Under the pieces are notes generated by a model. That model was not told where the DNA came from. It did no database searches and saw only the letters and a program-made list of their open reading frames with translations. The position numbers and the translations under genes were made by a program. This document shows positions 42,441 to 52,345 of a DNA stretch of 64,000 nt, one piece after another (positions within the stretch are counted from its first letter, which is position 1; each line of letters begins with the position of its first letter). Source of the stretch: Muriicola jejuensis (GTDB taxonomy: Bacteria > Bacteroidota > Bacteroidia > Flavobacteriales > Flavobacteriaceae); contig NZ_JAABOP010000001.1 of the NCBI RefSeq assembly GCF_010671595.1, positions 744,001-808,000 on the forward strand, given 5' to 3'.

Positions 42441-42994
42441 CAGCGATCGATTCGGTCCCCGTTCTGTTTTACGAAAGCGGCCCATCCTGTATAGGATTTG
42501 CCCTGTGTGACCTTTCCCTGGTTGTAAAAATGGCATACGGCTGCGGCCAGCCCATCCGTACTGTCCAGGTTTTTAGGGAGTGACTCCAGTTTGAGTACCT
42601 GTTGCAGCATCCTGGCCACTTGTTCCTTACTCGCATTTCCGTTACCCGTAATGGCCATTTTTATCTTCTTGGGAAAGTATTCGGTGATGGGAATCTGCCT
42701 GCTAAGACCTGCGGCCATGGCCACTCCCTGTGCCCTCCCCAGTTTCAGCATGGACTGGACGTTCTTGCCATAAAAAGGGGCTTCGATGGCGATCTCATCG
42801 GGATGATAGGTTTCGATCAGGGAGATGGTCCTGTCATAGATCATCTTGAGTTTGGTAAAAGGGTCGTTGTACTTCTTGAGTATGAGTTCATTCATCTGGA
42901 TGAATGACATTTGTGAGCCCACGACCTTGATGATCCCGAACCCCATGATGGTGGTCCCGGGGTCGATTCCCATGATGATCTTCTCTTTTTTCAC
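42440..42994 (-). CDS. ruvC: Holliday junction resolvase RuvC
   Basis: Cuts Holliday junctions in homologous recombination with RuvAB. The four catalytic acids are visible: Asp11 in MGIDPGTT, Glu71 in AIEAPFYG, and Asp144 and Asp147 in NLDSTDGLAAAVCH. At 184 residues it has the family length. The start is GTG and overlaps the TonB-like gene upstream by four bases (GTGA). ruvA and ruvB are not in the window. Confidence 0.95.
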   Translation of the reverse strand: MKKEKIIMGIDPGTTIMGFGIIKVVGSQMSFIQMNELILKKYNDPFTKLKMIYDRTISLIETYHPDEIAIEAPFYGKNVQSMLKLGRAQGVAMAAGLSRQIPITEYFPKKIKMAITGNGNASKEQVARMLQQVLKLESLPKNLDSTDGLAAAVCHFYNQGKVTQGKSYTGWAAFVKQNGDRIDR

Positions 42995-43488
42995 CCGTTC
43001 TGTTTTGTGGTTATCTCCAGGGGTAATCTGAAGCGGCTCCTTACCGGCATGCCGCGTTTCAGCGCCGGTTCGGGTTTTGGCATATTCCTGAGGCTCCTTA
43101 TTAGGATCTCCCGGAATTCCGGTATCTGGTCCTGAAGGGCACTGTCATTCTGCATCTCCACCACCTGTATCTCCCCTGTGGTCTCCACTAGGAAGTCGAT
43201 ATGTACAGTACTCTGCAGGTCTGTCTTGGAGGTAAACCTGAACTCCTGCAAACTCATTCCGAGGTTCTGCATGAGGGTCAACTCAAAACACGATCGCTGC
43301 TCATATTTTGACGCGGTCTCATCACACCCCTCAAAAAGGGGATACTGATCCACATCATTCCAGTCGATCCCCCTCAATTCATCCTCCACCAGTTTCTGCG
43401 TCTTAGACTCGGGGTTGGCCAGCCAGTCACATGAAAGCAGGAGGAAAAAACAGCAGCACAAAGCGAAAACCCTCATAGAAGAACGCAT
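42991..43488 (-). CDS. Lipoprotein with TonB C-terminal-like domain
   Basis: A lipoprotein signal ends at Cys20 (FFLLLSC). After a Cys-containing region (YPLFEGCDETASKYEQRSCFE), the C-terminal 90 residues follow the TonB_C pattern: VHIDFLVETTGEIQVVEM, then a helix FREILIRSLRNMPKPEPAL, then a final strand SRFRLPLEI. In Bacteroidota such domains occur in proteins that do not energise receptors and have no membrane helix, as here, so a binding or scaffold role is possible. It overlaps ruvC by 4 bases. Confidence 0.75.
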   Translation of the reverse strand: MRSSMRVFALCCCFFLLLSCDWLANPESKTQKLVEDELRGIDWNDVDQYPLFEGCDETASKYEQRSCFELTLMQNLGMSLQEFRFTSKTDLQSTVHIDFLVETTGEIQVVEMQNDSALQDQIPEFREILIRSLRNMPKPEPALKRGMPVRSRFRLPLEITTKQNG

Positions 43489-43583
43489 TCAGAGCTGAAA
43501 ATTACGCTTTTTTTTAGTCAAACCGAATTCCCATCCCGTGTAACAAATCTGCCTTACCTTAGTCTTATCGGAAATACAGTTCC

Positions 43584-44099
43584 ATGGACATCGTCTTGCT
43601 CGTTCTCGGTTTTATCCTGATGCTCACAGGCATCCTGGGGAGTATTCTGCCTGTCTTACCGGGTACGCCTGTAAGCTGGGTGGGGCTCCTCTTGCTCTAC
43701 CTCACCAGTGCCGTGCCTTTCGACTGGTGGTTCCTGGGAATCACCCTGGTGATAGCCCTTGTGGTCTTTGCCATGGATTACATCATTCCGGCCATGGGAA
43801 CACGGAGGTTTGGCGGCACCAGGTCCGGAATGATAGGCACCACCCTCGGACTGGTGGTGGCCATCATCTTTCCCGTGCTCGGCATTTTTGGCATTGTTTT
43901 CTGGCCCTTCCTCGGGGCTTTTTTGGGGGAATTAGTGAACAAGGCAGACCAGAAATCGGCCCTCAAAGCTGCCTTCGGTTCCTTTATCGGATTCCTGACA
44001 GGTACCTTCCTCAAATTCGTGGTCACGGTGATCTTCCTGGGTCTTTTTATTGCCAAGGCCTGGGAATACAGGGCAGAACTCTTCCCCTTCTTCTATTGA
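43584..44099 (+). CDS. DUF456 membrane protein
   Basis: Four to five hydrophobic helices in 171 residues, with two glycine-rich repeat halves. GSILPVLPGTPVSWVGLLLLY and the DYIIPAMGTRRFGGTRSGM loop fit DUF456, a family of small inner-membrane proteins of unknown role. The gene converges on the nitroreductase gene with a 12-base gap. No partner genes are adjacent. Confidence 0.88.
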   Translation: MDIVLLVLGFILMLTGILGSILPVLPGTPVSWVGLLLLYLTSAVPFDWWFLGITLVIALVVFAMDYIIPAMGTRRFGGTRSGMIGTTLGLVVAIIFPVLGIFGIVFWPFLGAFLGELVNKADQKSALKAAFGSFIGFLTGTFLKFVVTVIFLGLFIAKAWEYRAELFPFFY

Positions 44100-44111
44100 A
44101 CCGGGCCACCT

Positions 44112-44666
44112 CTAATTTAGCCAGACCGTTTTTTCCTCCACAGGGGACCTGACACCGGGTTCCGGTTCTTCGTCGTAATACCCCATATAAAAGAATCCCA
44201 GGCATTTTTCGCCTTCCGCCAATGGAAAGAATTCGTCCATAAATCGGATAAGGGAAGGGGAACTCCAGTAGGCCCCTATCCTCATGGAAGTACAGCAAAG
44301 CCACATGTTCTGCACGGCCATGGCCGTCGCTGCGATCTCTTCCCATTCAGGAACGCTTTCTTCCGGGTCGCGTTGCATACAGATCGCTATGATAACAGCT
44401 GACTGTTGTGTTTTTTCAAGGATCTTTTTGGCTTTGATCTCCTTGGGCCGGGGCTCTGTTTCCCGGTACTTTGCAGACAGGAAATATCCCAGACTTTCCC
44501 TGGAGGCCCCTGTCAGCACCTTAAAACGCCAGGGTTCTGTCTTTCGGTGGGTAGGAGCCCAACGGGCAGCTTCGAGTATTTTTTCGATGTCCTTTCTGTC
44601 TATAGGTTTGTCATTGTACTGGGCCGGGAATACTGCGCGGCGACTTTTGATAAGATCGATGATCAT
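44112..44666 (-). CDS. Nitroreductase family protein
   Basis: An FMN-dependent NAD(P)H oxidoreductase of the nitroreductase superfamily. SRRAVFPAQYNDKPIDRKDI at the N-terminus, AARWAPTHRKTEPWRF for FMN phosphate, and the C-terminal FYMGYYDEEPEPG are typical. At 184 residues it is a short member. The frame is open to 44765, but the extension lacks family features, and the ATG at 44666 is chosen. The electron acceptor is unknown. Confidence 0.88.
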   Translation of the reverse strand: MIIDLIKSRRAVFPAQYNDKPIDRKDIEKILEAARWAPTHRKTEPWRFKVLTGASRESLGYFLSAKYRETEPRPKEIKAKKILEKTQQSAVIIAICMQRDPEESVPEWEEIAATAMAVQNMWLCCTSMRIGAYWSSPSLIRFMDEFFPLAEGEKCLGFFYMGYYDEEPEPGVRSPVEEKTVWLN

Positions 44667-44775
44667 AAATTTCTGTGGGATTAAAATAGGTGATGGTCCA
44701 TGAGTGTAAGCCTTCTGCCATTTCTGGCGCATCTCAAACTTAATGAATACATTTAGGGTATTCAAATCATAGGAG

Positions 44776-46356
44776 TTGGTGGAAAAAGATACTATTTTTT
44801 ATTTCGGGGAAGATCACCTGACTGCGGGTAAGGCACTTTCCCTCGGAAGGCTGGAAATTCGAGGGGAGATCAAAAAAGCCACCTGGGAAAGGATCAGGGA
44901 GAGCCACCGGGTGGTCCAGCGTATCGTAGATACAGGGGAGCCTGTCTACGGGATCAACACGGGGTTTGGACCTCTTTGCACCACCAGTATTTCACGGGAA
45001 GAGACGCGGATCCTCCAGAAAAATATCCTTCAAAGTCACAGCGTAGGCGTAGGAGATCCCGTAGATCCTGAGATTGCAAAACTCATGCTCGTACTCAAGA
45101 TCCACTCCCTTGCAAAGGGATTTTCCGGCATCTCTGAAAATACTCTCAAAAGGCTCCTCTGGCACGTGGAGAATGACGCCATCCCCATAGTTCCCTCAAA
45201 GGGATCTGTGGGGGCATCCGGAGATCTTGCCCCCTTATCACACCTCTTCTTACCCCTGCTCGGCCTGGGGAAGGTACATTTCAGGGGTGAGGTGATCTCG
45301 GGGGAACAGCTCCTGCAAAAAACAGGGTTAGCACCCATAGAATTGGGCCCCAAAGAGGGCCTGGCCCTGATCAATGGCACCCAGTTCATCGCTGCGCACG
45401 CCATCAAGGTCCTGGACGGTTTCCACAATTGCCTGACGCATGCAGACATCATTGGGGCCATGATGATAGAAGGGCTACAGGGATCGCTTAAACCGTTTTA
45501 CAACCAACTCCACGACCTAAGGCCCTTTAAAGGAACTCAGCACGTCGCCCGGCGTATCAAGTCCCTTCTGGAGGGATCGGAGATCATGGAAGACCACATC
45601 GATTGTGAGCGGGTTCAGGACCCGTATTCCCTCAGGTGCATCCCGCAAGTTCACGGGGCTTCCCGCAATGCCTGGCTCCACCTTAAAGAGCTTCTGGAGG
45701 TTGAACTGAATTCCGTGACGGACAACCCTGTCATTATCGATGAATCCCTGACGATCAGCGGGGGGAATTTCCACGGCCAGCCCCTGGCTATGGCCCTAGA
45801 TTATGCCTGCCTGGCAGCATCCGAACTCGGCAATATTTCGGACAGGAGGATCTACCTCGCTTTGGAAGGCAATAGTCCGGGCATCCCGAAACTCCTGATG
45901 AAGGAGACGGGGATCAATTCGGGCTATATGATCCTGCAATACACCTCCGCAGCCCTGGCCAGTGAGAACAAGATCTTGTGTTTCCCTGCCAGTGCTGACA
46001 GTATTCCCACCTCCCTCGGACAGGAAGACCATGTAAGTATGGGATCGATTGCAGGGAGGAAGGCCTTGCAGGTCATAGAAAACGTACAGAAGATCCTGGC
46101 CATCGAACTCCTGACAGCCGCCCAGGCTTTCGAGTTCAGAAAACCATTGAGATCGGGAGCCATCCTCGAAATGGTCCATAAGGAGGTACGCAAAAAGGTC
46201 TCCTTTGCATCCAGCGACCGCGTCTTCGCAGACGACATTGAAGAGGGGATCCGGATGATCAGGGAAAAGTCGGTCATTGAGGCGGTAAGGGCCATCAGCA
46301 ATAAAAAAGGCTATTCCCTCAAGACCCCCTTCTGGAAAGAATTTGAAGTGTATTAA
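44776..46356 (+). CDS. hutH: Histidine ammonia-lyase
   Basis: Removes ammonia from histidine to give urocanate, the first step of histidine degradation. The MIO cofactor forms from Ala147-Ser148-Gly149 in GSVGASGDLAPLSH. Other hallmarks are YGINTGFGPL near 58-67, LINGTQF, and the DNPVIIDE/FHGQPLA segment. At 526 residues it matches HutH. The start is non-ATG (TTG at 44776 or GTG at 44779), just after AGGAG. A TACATTTA -7-like element lies at 44748-44755. First gene of hutHIUG. Confidence 0.95.
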   Translation: MVEKDTIFYFGEDHLTAGKALSLGRLEIRGEIKKATWERIRESHRVVQRIVDTGEPVYGINTGFGPLCTTSISREETRILQKNILQSHSVGVGDPVDPEIAKLMLVLKIHSLAKGFSGISENTLKRLLWHVENDAIPIVPSKGSVGASGDLAPLSHLFLPLLGLGKVHFRGEVISGEQLLQKTGLAPIELGPKEGLALINGTQFIAAHAIKVLDGFHNCLTHADIIGAMMIEGLQGSLKPFYNQLHDLRPFKGTQHVARRIKSLLEGSEIMEDHIDCERVQDPYSLRCIPQVHGASRNAWLHLKELLEVELNSVTDNPVIIDESLTISGGNFHGQPLAMALDYACLAASELGNISDRRIYLALEGNSPGIPKLLMKETGINSGYMILQYTSAALASENKILCFPASADSIPTSLGQEDHVSMGSIAGRKALQVIENVQKILAIELLTAAQAFEFRKPLRSGAILEMVHKEVRKKVSFASSDRVFADDIEEGIRMIREKSVIEAVRAISNKKGYSLKTPFWKEFEVY

Positions 46357-46359
46357 TTC

Positions 46360-47616
46360 ATGAATACTTACGCCTATATCGGTCCGTTTACAGAACTTCT
46401 CCCTATGGATGCCCTCTCTCTGAAGGGTGGGCTACGGGAAGAATCCCTAAAGGTGTTACACCATCAGGGAATACTGGTAAAAGACGGTACTATCCTTGAG
46501 ATCGATGACCATTCAAGGCTCATATCCAAGGCCAGGGAGGTTGGGGCGGAAATAACGATCATCGACATACCAGTGGTTGCCCTTCCGGGCTTTATCGACT
46601 GCCATACCCATATTTGCTTCAGCGGTTCCAGGGCCGGAGATTACGCCCTGAGGAACGCCGGTAGCACCTACCTGGAGATCTCCAAAGCCGGGGGAGGGAT
46701 CTGGGATACGGTGACAAAGACGAGACAGGCCTCAGAGGAAGAACTAACCCTCGGGATCGTTGCCAGGGCTGAGAAACACCTGGCTCAGGGCGTTACTACC
46801 ATGGAAGTGAAAAGTGGGTACGGCCTGCAGGTAGAGGAGGAACTCAAGATGCTCAGGGCGATCAGGAATGCCAGGGCATCCCTTTCTGTCGATCTTGTCA
46901 GCACCTGCCTGGCAGCCCATATGCTTCCGCGGGATTTCAAAGGGTCGAGGAAGGAATATTTGGAGGTGCTGGGGGAAGAACTACTGCCAAAGATCAAGGC
47001 AGAAGGACTCTCCAAACGGGTGGATGCCTTTATTGAAGAAGGAGCCTTTTCCCCTTCGGATATCATCCCTTATTTTAAAAAGGCCAGGGCCCTGTGTTTC
47101 GATATCACGGTCCATGCAGATCAGTTCACTACGGGAGGCAGCCAGGTTGCCATAGATTACCAGGCAATCAGTGCAGATCACCTGGAGGCCAGCACTTCAA
47201 AAGAGATCGCAGCCCTTGGAAGTAGCAATGTGGTGGCCGTTGCCCTACCGGGGGCAAGTCTGGGCCTGGGTTGTGGATTTGCACCCGCCCGTGACCTCCT
47301 AGATGCCGGAGCCAGCCTGGCCATTGCCAGCGACCACAATCCGGGATCTGCTCCCATGGGGCAACTCCTTACCCAGGCAGCCATCCTTGGAGCTATGCAG
47401 AAACTGAATACGGCGGAGGTCTTTGCGGGGATCACCTTCAGGGCGGCCGCAGCCCTTAACCTGCATGACCGTGGGGTCCTTGCAAAAGGAAAGCTCGCAG
47501 ACCTGGTCCTCTTCCCGACATCCGACCACAGGGAGATCCTTTACCACCAGGGCAGCCTTCAGCCCATGTACACCATCAAAAGGGGAAAAGTCATTTATCC
47601 TAAACCAAAAGCATGA
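46360..47616 (+). CDS. hutI: Imidazolonepropionase
   Basis: Opens imidazolone propionate to formiminoglutamate, third step of the pathway. An amidohydrolase TIM barrel with metal site His82 and His84 in GFIDCHTHICFSGSR, the HADQF block and SDHNPGSAPMGQLL with the last ligands. At 418 residues it matches the family. It starts 3 bases after hutH. The stop overlaps the hutU start (ATGA), so translation is coupled. Confidence 0.96.
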   Translation: MNTYAYIGPFTELLPMDALSLKGGLREESLKVLHHQGILVKDGTILEIDDHSRLISKAREVGAEITIIDIPVVALPGFIDCHTHICFSGSRAGDYALRNAGSTYLEISKAGGGIWDTVTKTRQASEEELTLGIVARAEKHLAQGVTTMEVKSGYGLQVEEELKMLRAIRNARASLSVDLVSTCLAAHMLPRDFKGSRKEYLEVLGEELLPKIKAEGLSKRVDAFIEEGAFSPSDIIPYFKKARALCFDITVHADQFTTGGSQVAIDYQAISADHLEASTSKEIAALGSSNVVAVALPGASLGLGCGFAPARDLLDAGASLAIASDHNPGSAPMGQLLTQAAILGAMQKLNTAEVFAGITFRAAAALNLHDRGVLAKGKLADLVLFPTSDHREILYHQGSLQPMYTIKRGKVIYPKPKA

Positions 47617-49646
47617 GCACTACTACAGAAAAATCGTTCAAAGAACAACTGCTCGAAGGCATTCCTTCCCGTCTCCCCCCAAAAACCACCGGAAGGAGCC
47701 AGGTTAGCCATGCGCCGGCCCGGAAACAGATCCTGACGGATGAGGAAAAACGCCTGGCCCTCCGCAATGCCCTCCGCTATTTCCCCAAAGACTGGCACGG
47801 GGAACTCGCTGCTGATTTTGCCGAGGAACTGAATACCTACGGGCGAATCTATATGTACAGGTTCAAACCGAGCTATCCCATGTACGCCCGACCCATAGGG
47901 GACTACCCCGCCAGGACGCCCCAGACGGCTGCTATCATGCTGATGATACAGAACAACCTGGACCCTTCTGTCGCACAACATCCGGACGAGCTCATAACCT
48001 ACGGTGGAAACGGGGCGGTCTTCCAGAACTGGGCGCAATACCTCCTTACCATGCAGTATCTGGCCACCATGACCGAAACACAGACATTGCATATGTACTC
48101 TGGCCATCCGCTTGGCCTCTTTCCTTCCTCAAAAGACGCCCCCAGGGTGGTGATCACCAACGGGATGATGATACCGAACTACTCCAAACCGGACGACTGG
48201 GAACGGTTCAATGCCCTTGGGGTGACCCAGTACGGGCAAATGACGGCTGGTTCGTATATGTACATCGGCCCTCAGGGCATCGTACACGGGACCACCATTA
48301 CCGTGATGAACGCATTCAGGAGGGTACTCAGTTCCGGTGAAGGTCCGGAGGGCAAATTGTTCCTGACCTCCGGTCTAGGGGGAATGAGCGGGGCCCAACC
48401 CAAAGCGGGAAATATTGCCGGGTGTGTCACCGTATGTGCAGAGGTGAACCCGGCTGCTGCCCGGAAACGCCACGAACAGGGTTGGGTAGACGAGCTTCAC
48501 GACTCCCTTTCCCAACTCGTCCTTCGCACACGAAAAGCCATGAAAGGAAAAGAAGTGGTGTCCCTGGCCTACGTGGGCAATGTAGTGGATGTTTGGGAGC
48601 AATTCCTGGAAGAAGACATCTTTGTGAGCCTGGGATCCGATCAGACCTCCCTCCACAATCCCTGGGCAGGGGGTTATTACCCTGCCGGAATGGGTTTTGA
48701 GGAAGCCAACACCCTCATGGTGAAAGATCCAGGGCAATTCAAAGTCAGGGTTCAGGAATCCCTGAGAAAACAGGTGGCCCTCATCAATGCGCATGCAGAG
48801 AAAGGGACCTATTTCTTCGATTACGGCAATGCTTTCCTCCTGGAAGCCAGCAAAGCAGGGGCAGATGTGATGGCAGGAAATACCGCCGATTTCAGATACC
48901 CTTCCTATGTACAGGACATCCTGGGGCCCCTGTGTTTCGACTACGGCTTTGGCCCGTTCCGCTGGGTTTGCACCTCGTGCGATCCAGAAGACCTTCGGAA
49001 AACGGACCAGATCGCCATTGAGGTCATGAGAAGCATCAGGGAACACGCCCCTGAAGAGATCCGGCAGCAAATGCAGGACAATATCCACTGGATTGAGCAG
49101 GCCGAGAGGAACAACCTCGTCGTGGGATCCCAGGCGAGGATCCTCTATGCAGATGCTGAAGGCAGGACAGCTATTGCCCTGGCCTTCAATGAGGCCATTA
49201 GAAAGTGCCGACTCAATGCCCCAGTCGTCCTCGGCAGGGACCACCACGATGTGAGTGGAACGGATTCCCCCTTCAGGGAGACCAGCAATATTTACGATGG
49301 CAGTAAGTACACGGCAGATATGGCCATTCACAATGTTATAGGCGACAGTTTCCGGGGTGCCACCTGGGTATCCATACACAATGGTGGCGGGGTTGGCTGG
49401 GGAGAGGTGATCAACGGTGGCTTCGGCATGGTCCTCGACGGAAGCGAGGCTGCGGCTGGCAGGATCCGTAAAATGCTTTTCTACGACGTAAACAATGGCA
49501 TTGCCCGCAGGAGCTGGGCCAGAAATCCGGAGGCCCTTTTCGCCATAAAAAGGGAAATGGAGCGAACCCCGGAAATGAAGGTCACCCTGCCTTTCCTGGT
49601 AGATGACGACCTCATCGACAAGGTTTATAAAAAGCAATATCCTTAA
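47613..49646 (+). CDS. hutU: Urocanate hydratase, long form
   Basis: Hydrates urocanate to imidazolonepropionate using a bound NAD. TSGLGGMSGAQPKAGNIAG is the NAD-binding signature and DYGNAFLLEASKAGA and FDYGFGPFRWVCTS the catalytic region. At 677 residues it is about 120 longer than the HutU of Pseudomonas or Bacillus. The extra sequence lies in an extended N-terminus and internal segments, as in other Bacteroidota. Overlaps hutI by 4 bases. Gene order hutH-I-U-G covers the full pathway to glutamate and formamide. Confidence 0.95.
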   Translation: MSTTTEKSFKEQLLEGIPSRLPPKTTGRSQVSHAPARKQILTDEEKRLALRNALRYFPKDWHGELAADFAEELNTYGRIYMYRFKPSYPMYARPIGDYPARTPQTAAIMLMIQNNLDPSVAQHPDELITYGGNGAVFQNWAQYLLTMQYLATMTETQTLHMYSGHPLGLFPSSKDAPRVVITNGMMIPNYSKPDDWERFNALGVTQYGQMTAGSYMYIGPQGIVHGTTITVMNAFRRVLSSGEGPEGKLFLTSGLGGMSGAQPKAGNIAGCVTVCAEVNPAAARKRHEQGWVDELHDSLSQLVLRTRKAMKGKEVVSLAYVGNVVDVWEQFLEEDIFVSLGSDQTSLHNPWAGGYYPAGMGFEEANTLMVKDPGQFKVRVQESLRKQVALINAHAEKGTYFFDYGNAFLLEASKAGADVMAGNTADFRYPSYVQDILGPLCFDYGFGPFRWVCTSCDPEDLRKTDQIAIEVMRSIREHAPEEIRQQMQDNIHWIEQAERNNLVVGSQARILYADAEGRTAIALAFNEAIRKCRLNAPVVLGRDHHDVSGTDSPFRETSNIYDGSKYTADMAIHNVIGDSFRGATWVSIHNGGGVGWGEVINGGFGMVLDGSEAAAGRIRKMLFYDVNNGIARRSWARNPEALFAIKREMERTPEMKVTLPFLVDDDLIDKVYKKQYP

Positions 49647-49660
49647 AGAAACAGCTCACC

Positions 49661-50632
49661 ATGAATGGAAAATATACTCCCCCGGACCCCTCATTGTGGT
49701 CGGGCCGCAATTCCGGCCAGCAGGAATACCTGCATGAGAAGGTACAATTGGCCGAGGCCTTGGGAGAAGAAACATTCCAATCAGATGCCCGTTCCTTCGC
49801 CCTGTTAGGCTATGCATGCGATGAAGGGGTCAGGCGCAATGGAGGCCGGGTTGGGGCTGCAGAAGGGCCGGATGCTATTAGGAAGGAACTTGGCAAAATG
49901 GCCAGTCACCTTTCTCCGAAGGACGAGGTGATCGATCTGGGAAATGTCTGCTGTATTGGGGGTGATGTGGAGGAGACCCAGAAGATGCTGTCAGAACTCG
50001 TGGCGAAAATCATCCACCAGGGAGGATTTCCTGTACTCCTGGGAGGAGGGCACGACATATCCCTGGCCCATTACCGCGGACTAAGGTCGACCCTGCCCCC
50101 CTCTCAAAGCCTGGGCATTATCAACTTCGATGCGCACTTCGACCTGAGAACCCATGAAAATGGCAATCATTCCGGCAGCCCTTTTTACCAGATCGCGGAG
50201 GATTGCAGGAAGATCGACCAGCCATTTCAATATCTCTGCCTGGGGATCCGCAGAGAGGCCAATCCGCCTGAGTTATTCAGAAGGGCCCGCGAATTGGGTG
50301 TAGAATATCTGGAACTAAAGGATTTTACTTTGAATCGATTGGAGGGCGTGAAAAAAAGTCTCAGAGGCTTCCTGGATACCTTGGACCGTGTCTATGTGAC
50401 CGTAGATATGGATGGGTTTTCCTCGGCCTTCTCCCCGGGGGTTAGCGCGGCATCCCCAATGGGATTTACTCCGGAGATCGTGCTGCTATGCCTGAAGGAG
50501 ATCCTCACTTCGGGAAAAGTAATGGGTTTGGACGTGGCTGAGACCAACCCGAAATACGACAGGGACCAGCAGACCGCCAAACTCGCGGCCGGCATCATCC
50601 ATTATATCATGCATGAAAAAAGCCTACTCTAA
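49661..50632 (+). CDS. hutG: Formimidoylglutamase
   Basis: Splits formiminoglutamate into glutamate and formamide, the last step. An arginase-fold di-manganese enzyme: His131 in GGGHDISLAH, Asp157-His159-Asp161 in NFDAHFDLR, and Asp249-Asp251 in VTVDMDGFS. At 323 residues it matches HutG. It follows hutU by 14 bases. The 3' end overlaps the convergent hmgA gene by 9 bases. Agmatinase is the main alternative but the operon settles it. Confidence 0.95.
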   Translation: MNGKYTPPDPSLWSGRNSGQQEYLHEKVQLAEALGEETFQSDARSFALLGYACDEGVRRNGGRVGAAEGPDAIRKELGKMASHLSPKDEVIDLGNVCCIGGDVEETQKMLSELVAKIIHQGGFPVLLGGGHDISLAHYRGLRSTLPPSQSLGIINFDAHFDLRTHENGNHSGSPFYQIAEDCRKIDQPFQYLCLGIRREANPPELFRRARELGVEYLELKDFTLNRLEGVKKSLRGFLDTLDRVYVTVDMDGFSSAFSPGVSAASPMGFTPEIVLLCLKEILTSGKVMGLDVAETNPKYDRDQQTAKLAAGIIHYIMHEKSLL

Positions 50633-51781
50633 CCAGGAACGGTAATACTTTCCGTCATCCAGGTTCAGGGCGGTCTGTGTAAGCTGCAGGGGTCTGAAAG
50701 TATCGATCATCACTGCCAGTTCCTCAGTTCCTTTTTTCCCAATACTCGCCTCATAGGTCCCCGGATGAGGTCCGTGGGGGATACCCGCGGGATGGAGGGA
50801 GATATACCCTTTGTCTATCCCCTTTCGGCTCATAAAATCCCCATCCACGTAATAGAGGACCTCGTCCGAATCTATATTGGAATGGTTGTAGGGGGCCGGT
50901 ATGGCCTCCGGATGATAATCGTAGAGCCTCGGACAGAAGGAGCAAACCACAAAAGCACTGGTCTCAAAGGTCTGATGCACAGGTGGCGGCTGGTGCACAC
51001 GCCCGGTAATGGGCTCAAAATCGTGTATGGAGAACGCATAGGGGTAATTGTACCCGTCCCATCCCACCACGTCAAAAGGATGGGTGGCGTAGATCAGGTG
51101 GTGGAGGTGACCCTGCTTCTTGACCTTGATCAGGAAGTCCCCTTTTTCATCATGGGTCTCCAGGTTTTGAGGGAGCCTGAAATCCCGCTCGCAAAAGGGG
51201 GAATGTTCGAGGTGCTGTCCGAACCAGTTCCGATAGCGTTTTGGAGTATAGATGGGGTGATAAGATTCCGTGATTAAAAGTCGGTTTTCCGGAGTATCGA
51301 ATTGGATCTGGTAGATCATCCCCCTGGGTATCAGGATGTAATCCCCGTATCCGAAAGGGATCTCCCCGAGCAGGGTTTTCAGAGTACCAGAACCCTGGTG
51401 GACAAACAGCAACTCATCCGCGTCTGCATTCTTGTAAAAATAGTCTGTCATGGACTTCCTGGGGGCCGCCAGCCCAATATGCGCATCCCCGTTGAAAAGG
51501 ATCACTTTCCGGCTTGTGAGATAGTCGTCCTCCGAAGGCAGTTCCAGGCCTTTAAGCAATCTCGACTTCACATGGTATTGAACCGCTGCCTTAGGGCTAA
51601 TGTCTATCGTCTTCTCGATCTCCTTCACCTGTGTCGGCCTGTGGATGTGGTACATGAGGGAGGACATCCCGTCAAAACCTATGGTGCCGAACAATTGCTC
51701 GTAATAAAGACTGCCATCGGGCTTCTTAAAAGTAGTATGTCTCTTGTGTGGAATCTTCCCTAAAGTGTGATATAGCGGCAT
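50624..51781 (-). CDS. hmgA: Homogentisate 1,2-dioxygenase
   Basis: Opens the ring of homogentisate in tyrosine and phenylalanine breakdown. An iron-dependent bicupin: candidate ligands sit in the C-terminal part around FCPRLYDYHPEAIPAPYNHSN and AGIPHGPHPG. At 385 residues it is shorter than the roughly 430 of Pseudomonas or human enzymes, but matches the shorter bacterial type. The N-terminus MPLYHTLGKIPHKRHTTF is characteristic. Fumarylacetoacetase and maleylacetoacetate isomerase genes are not in the window. Confidence 0.92.
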   Translation of the reverse strand: MPLYHTLGKIPHKRHTTFKKPDGSLYYEQLFGTIGFDGMSSLMYHIHRPTQVKEIEKTIDISPKAAVQYHVKSRLLKGLELPSEDDYLTSRKVILFNGDAHIGLAAPRKSMTDYFYKNADADELLFVHQGSGTLKTLLGEIPFGYGDYILIPRGMIYQIQFDTPENRLLITESYHPIYTPKRYRNWFGQHLEHSPFCERDFRLPQNLETHDEKGDFLIKVKKQGHLHHLIYATHPFDVVGWDGYNYPYAFSIHDFEPITGRVHQPPPVHQTFETSAFVVCSFCPRLYDYHPEAIPAPYNHSNIDSDEVLYYVDGDFMSRKGIDKGYISLHPAGIPHGPHPGTYEASIGKKGTEELAVMIDTFRPLQLTQTALNLDDGKYYRSWLE

Positions 51782-52345
51782 GGTGCAGAGGCATTTAATT
51801 AGTCCCTAAAATTACAACAAATACGGCCGAAAGAAAAATTTCAATATGGAAGAAAGAGGAGGAAATCATCGCGGTCTGAGGTCACCATTGACGGGGATCA
51901 CCACGCCTTAAAAAGAAAAAAGCCTCCCAACTTGGAAAGCCTTTCATTGGCTGCTACTAATCGCTTAGTTCGCAACACCGGCTCCATTTTCATGAAGCCC
52001 AACACAACAAGGCAAAGATAGGAAAGCTTTTTGAAACATGCGGCATCCCCTGCGGGAATTTGTGCCGACATAGAATATCCGGACCTCAATTCCTGTGTCT
52101 ATTCCGCTCTTTCGTGAGACTTCAAGGCCTTACGCCTCTTTAAATCATCGATGAAATACCCATCCACCCCGATTTGGAAAATCGCGAAAACCAGATGATA
52201 AACAGGATTTTAGGATGAACGGTATGAGCAGGATTCCTTAATCGATTTTGTCCGTGAGTTGGTCGGCATCGGGTATGTTCCGCCTGATACGCGAGTTTAT
52301 TTAGAGAAGCTCTGAACCCCGGTTCGGGACAAAACACAACCTGCG
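51782..52345. other. 564-base stretch without a convincing gene
   Basis: Only short frames are open here (for example 51898-52089 and 52140-52337 on the minus strand). They show no recognisable domain or start signal. The left part holds the hmgA promoter region. The right part is AT-mixed with no strong hairpin. It may contain the remains of a gene or an unrecognised RNA. Confidence 0.5.

Noticed and set aside
48375-49637. 420-codon minus-strand frame
   Set aside because: Shadow of hutU, with no motif and no start signal.
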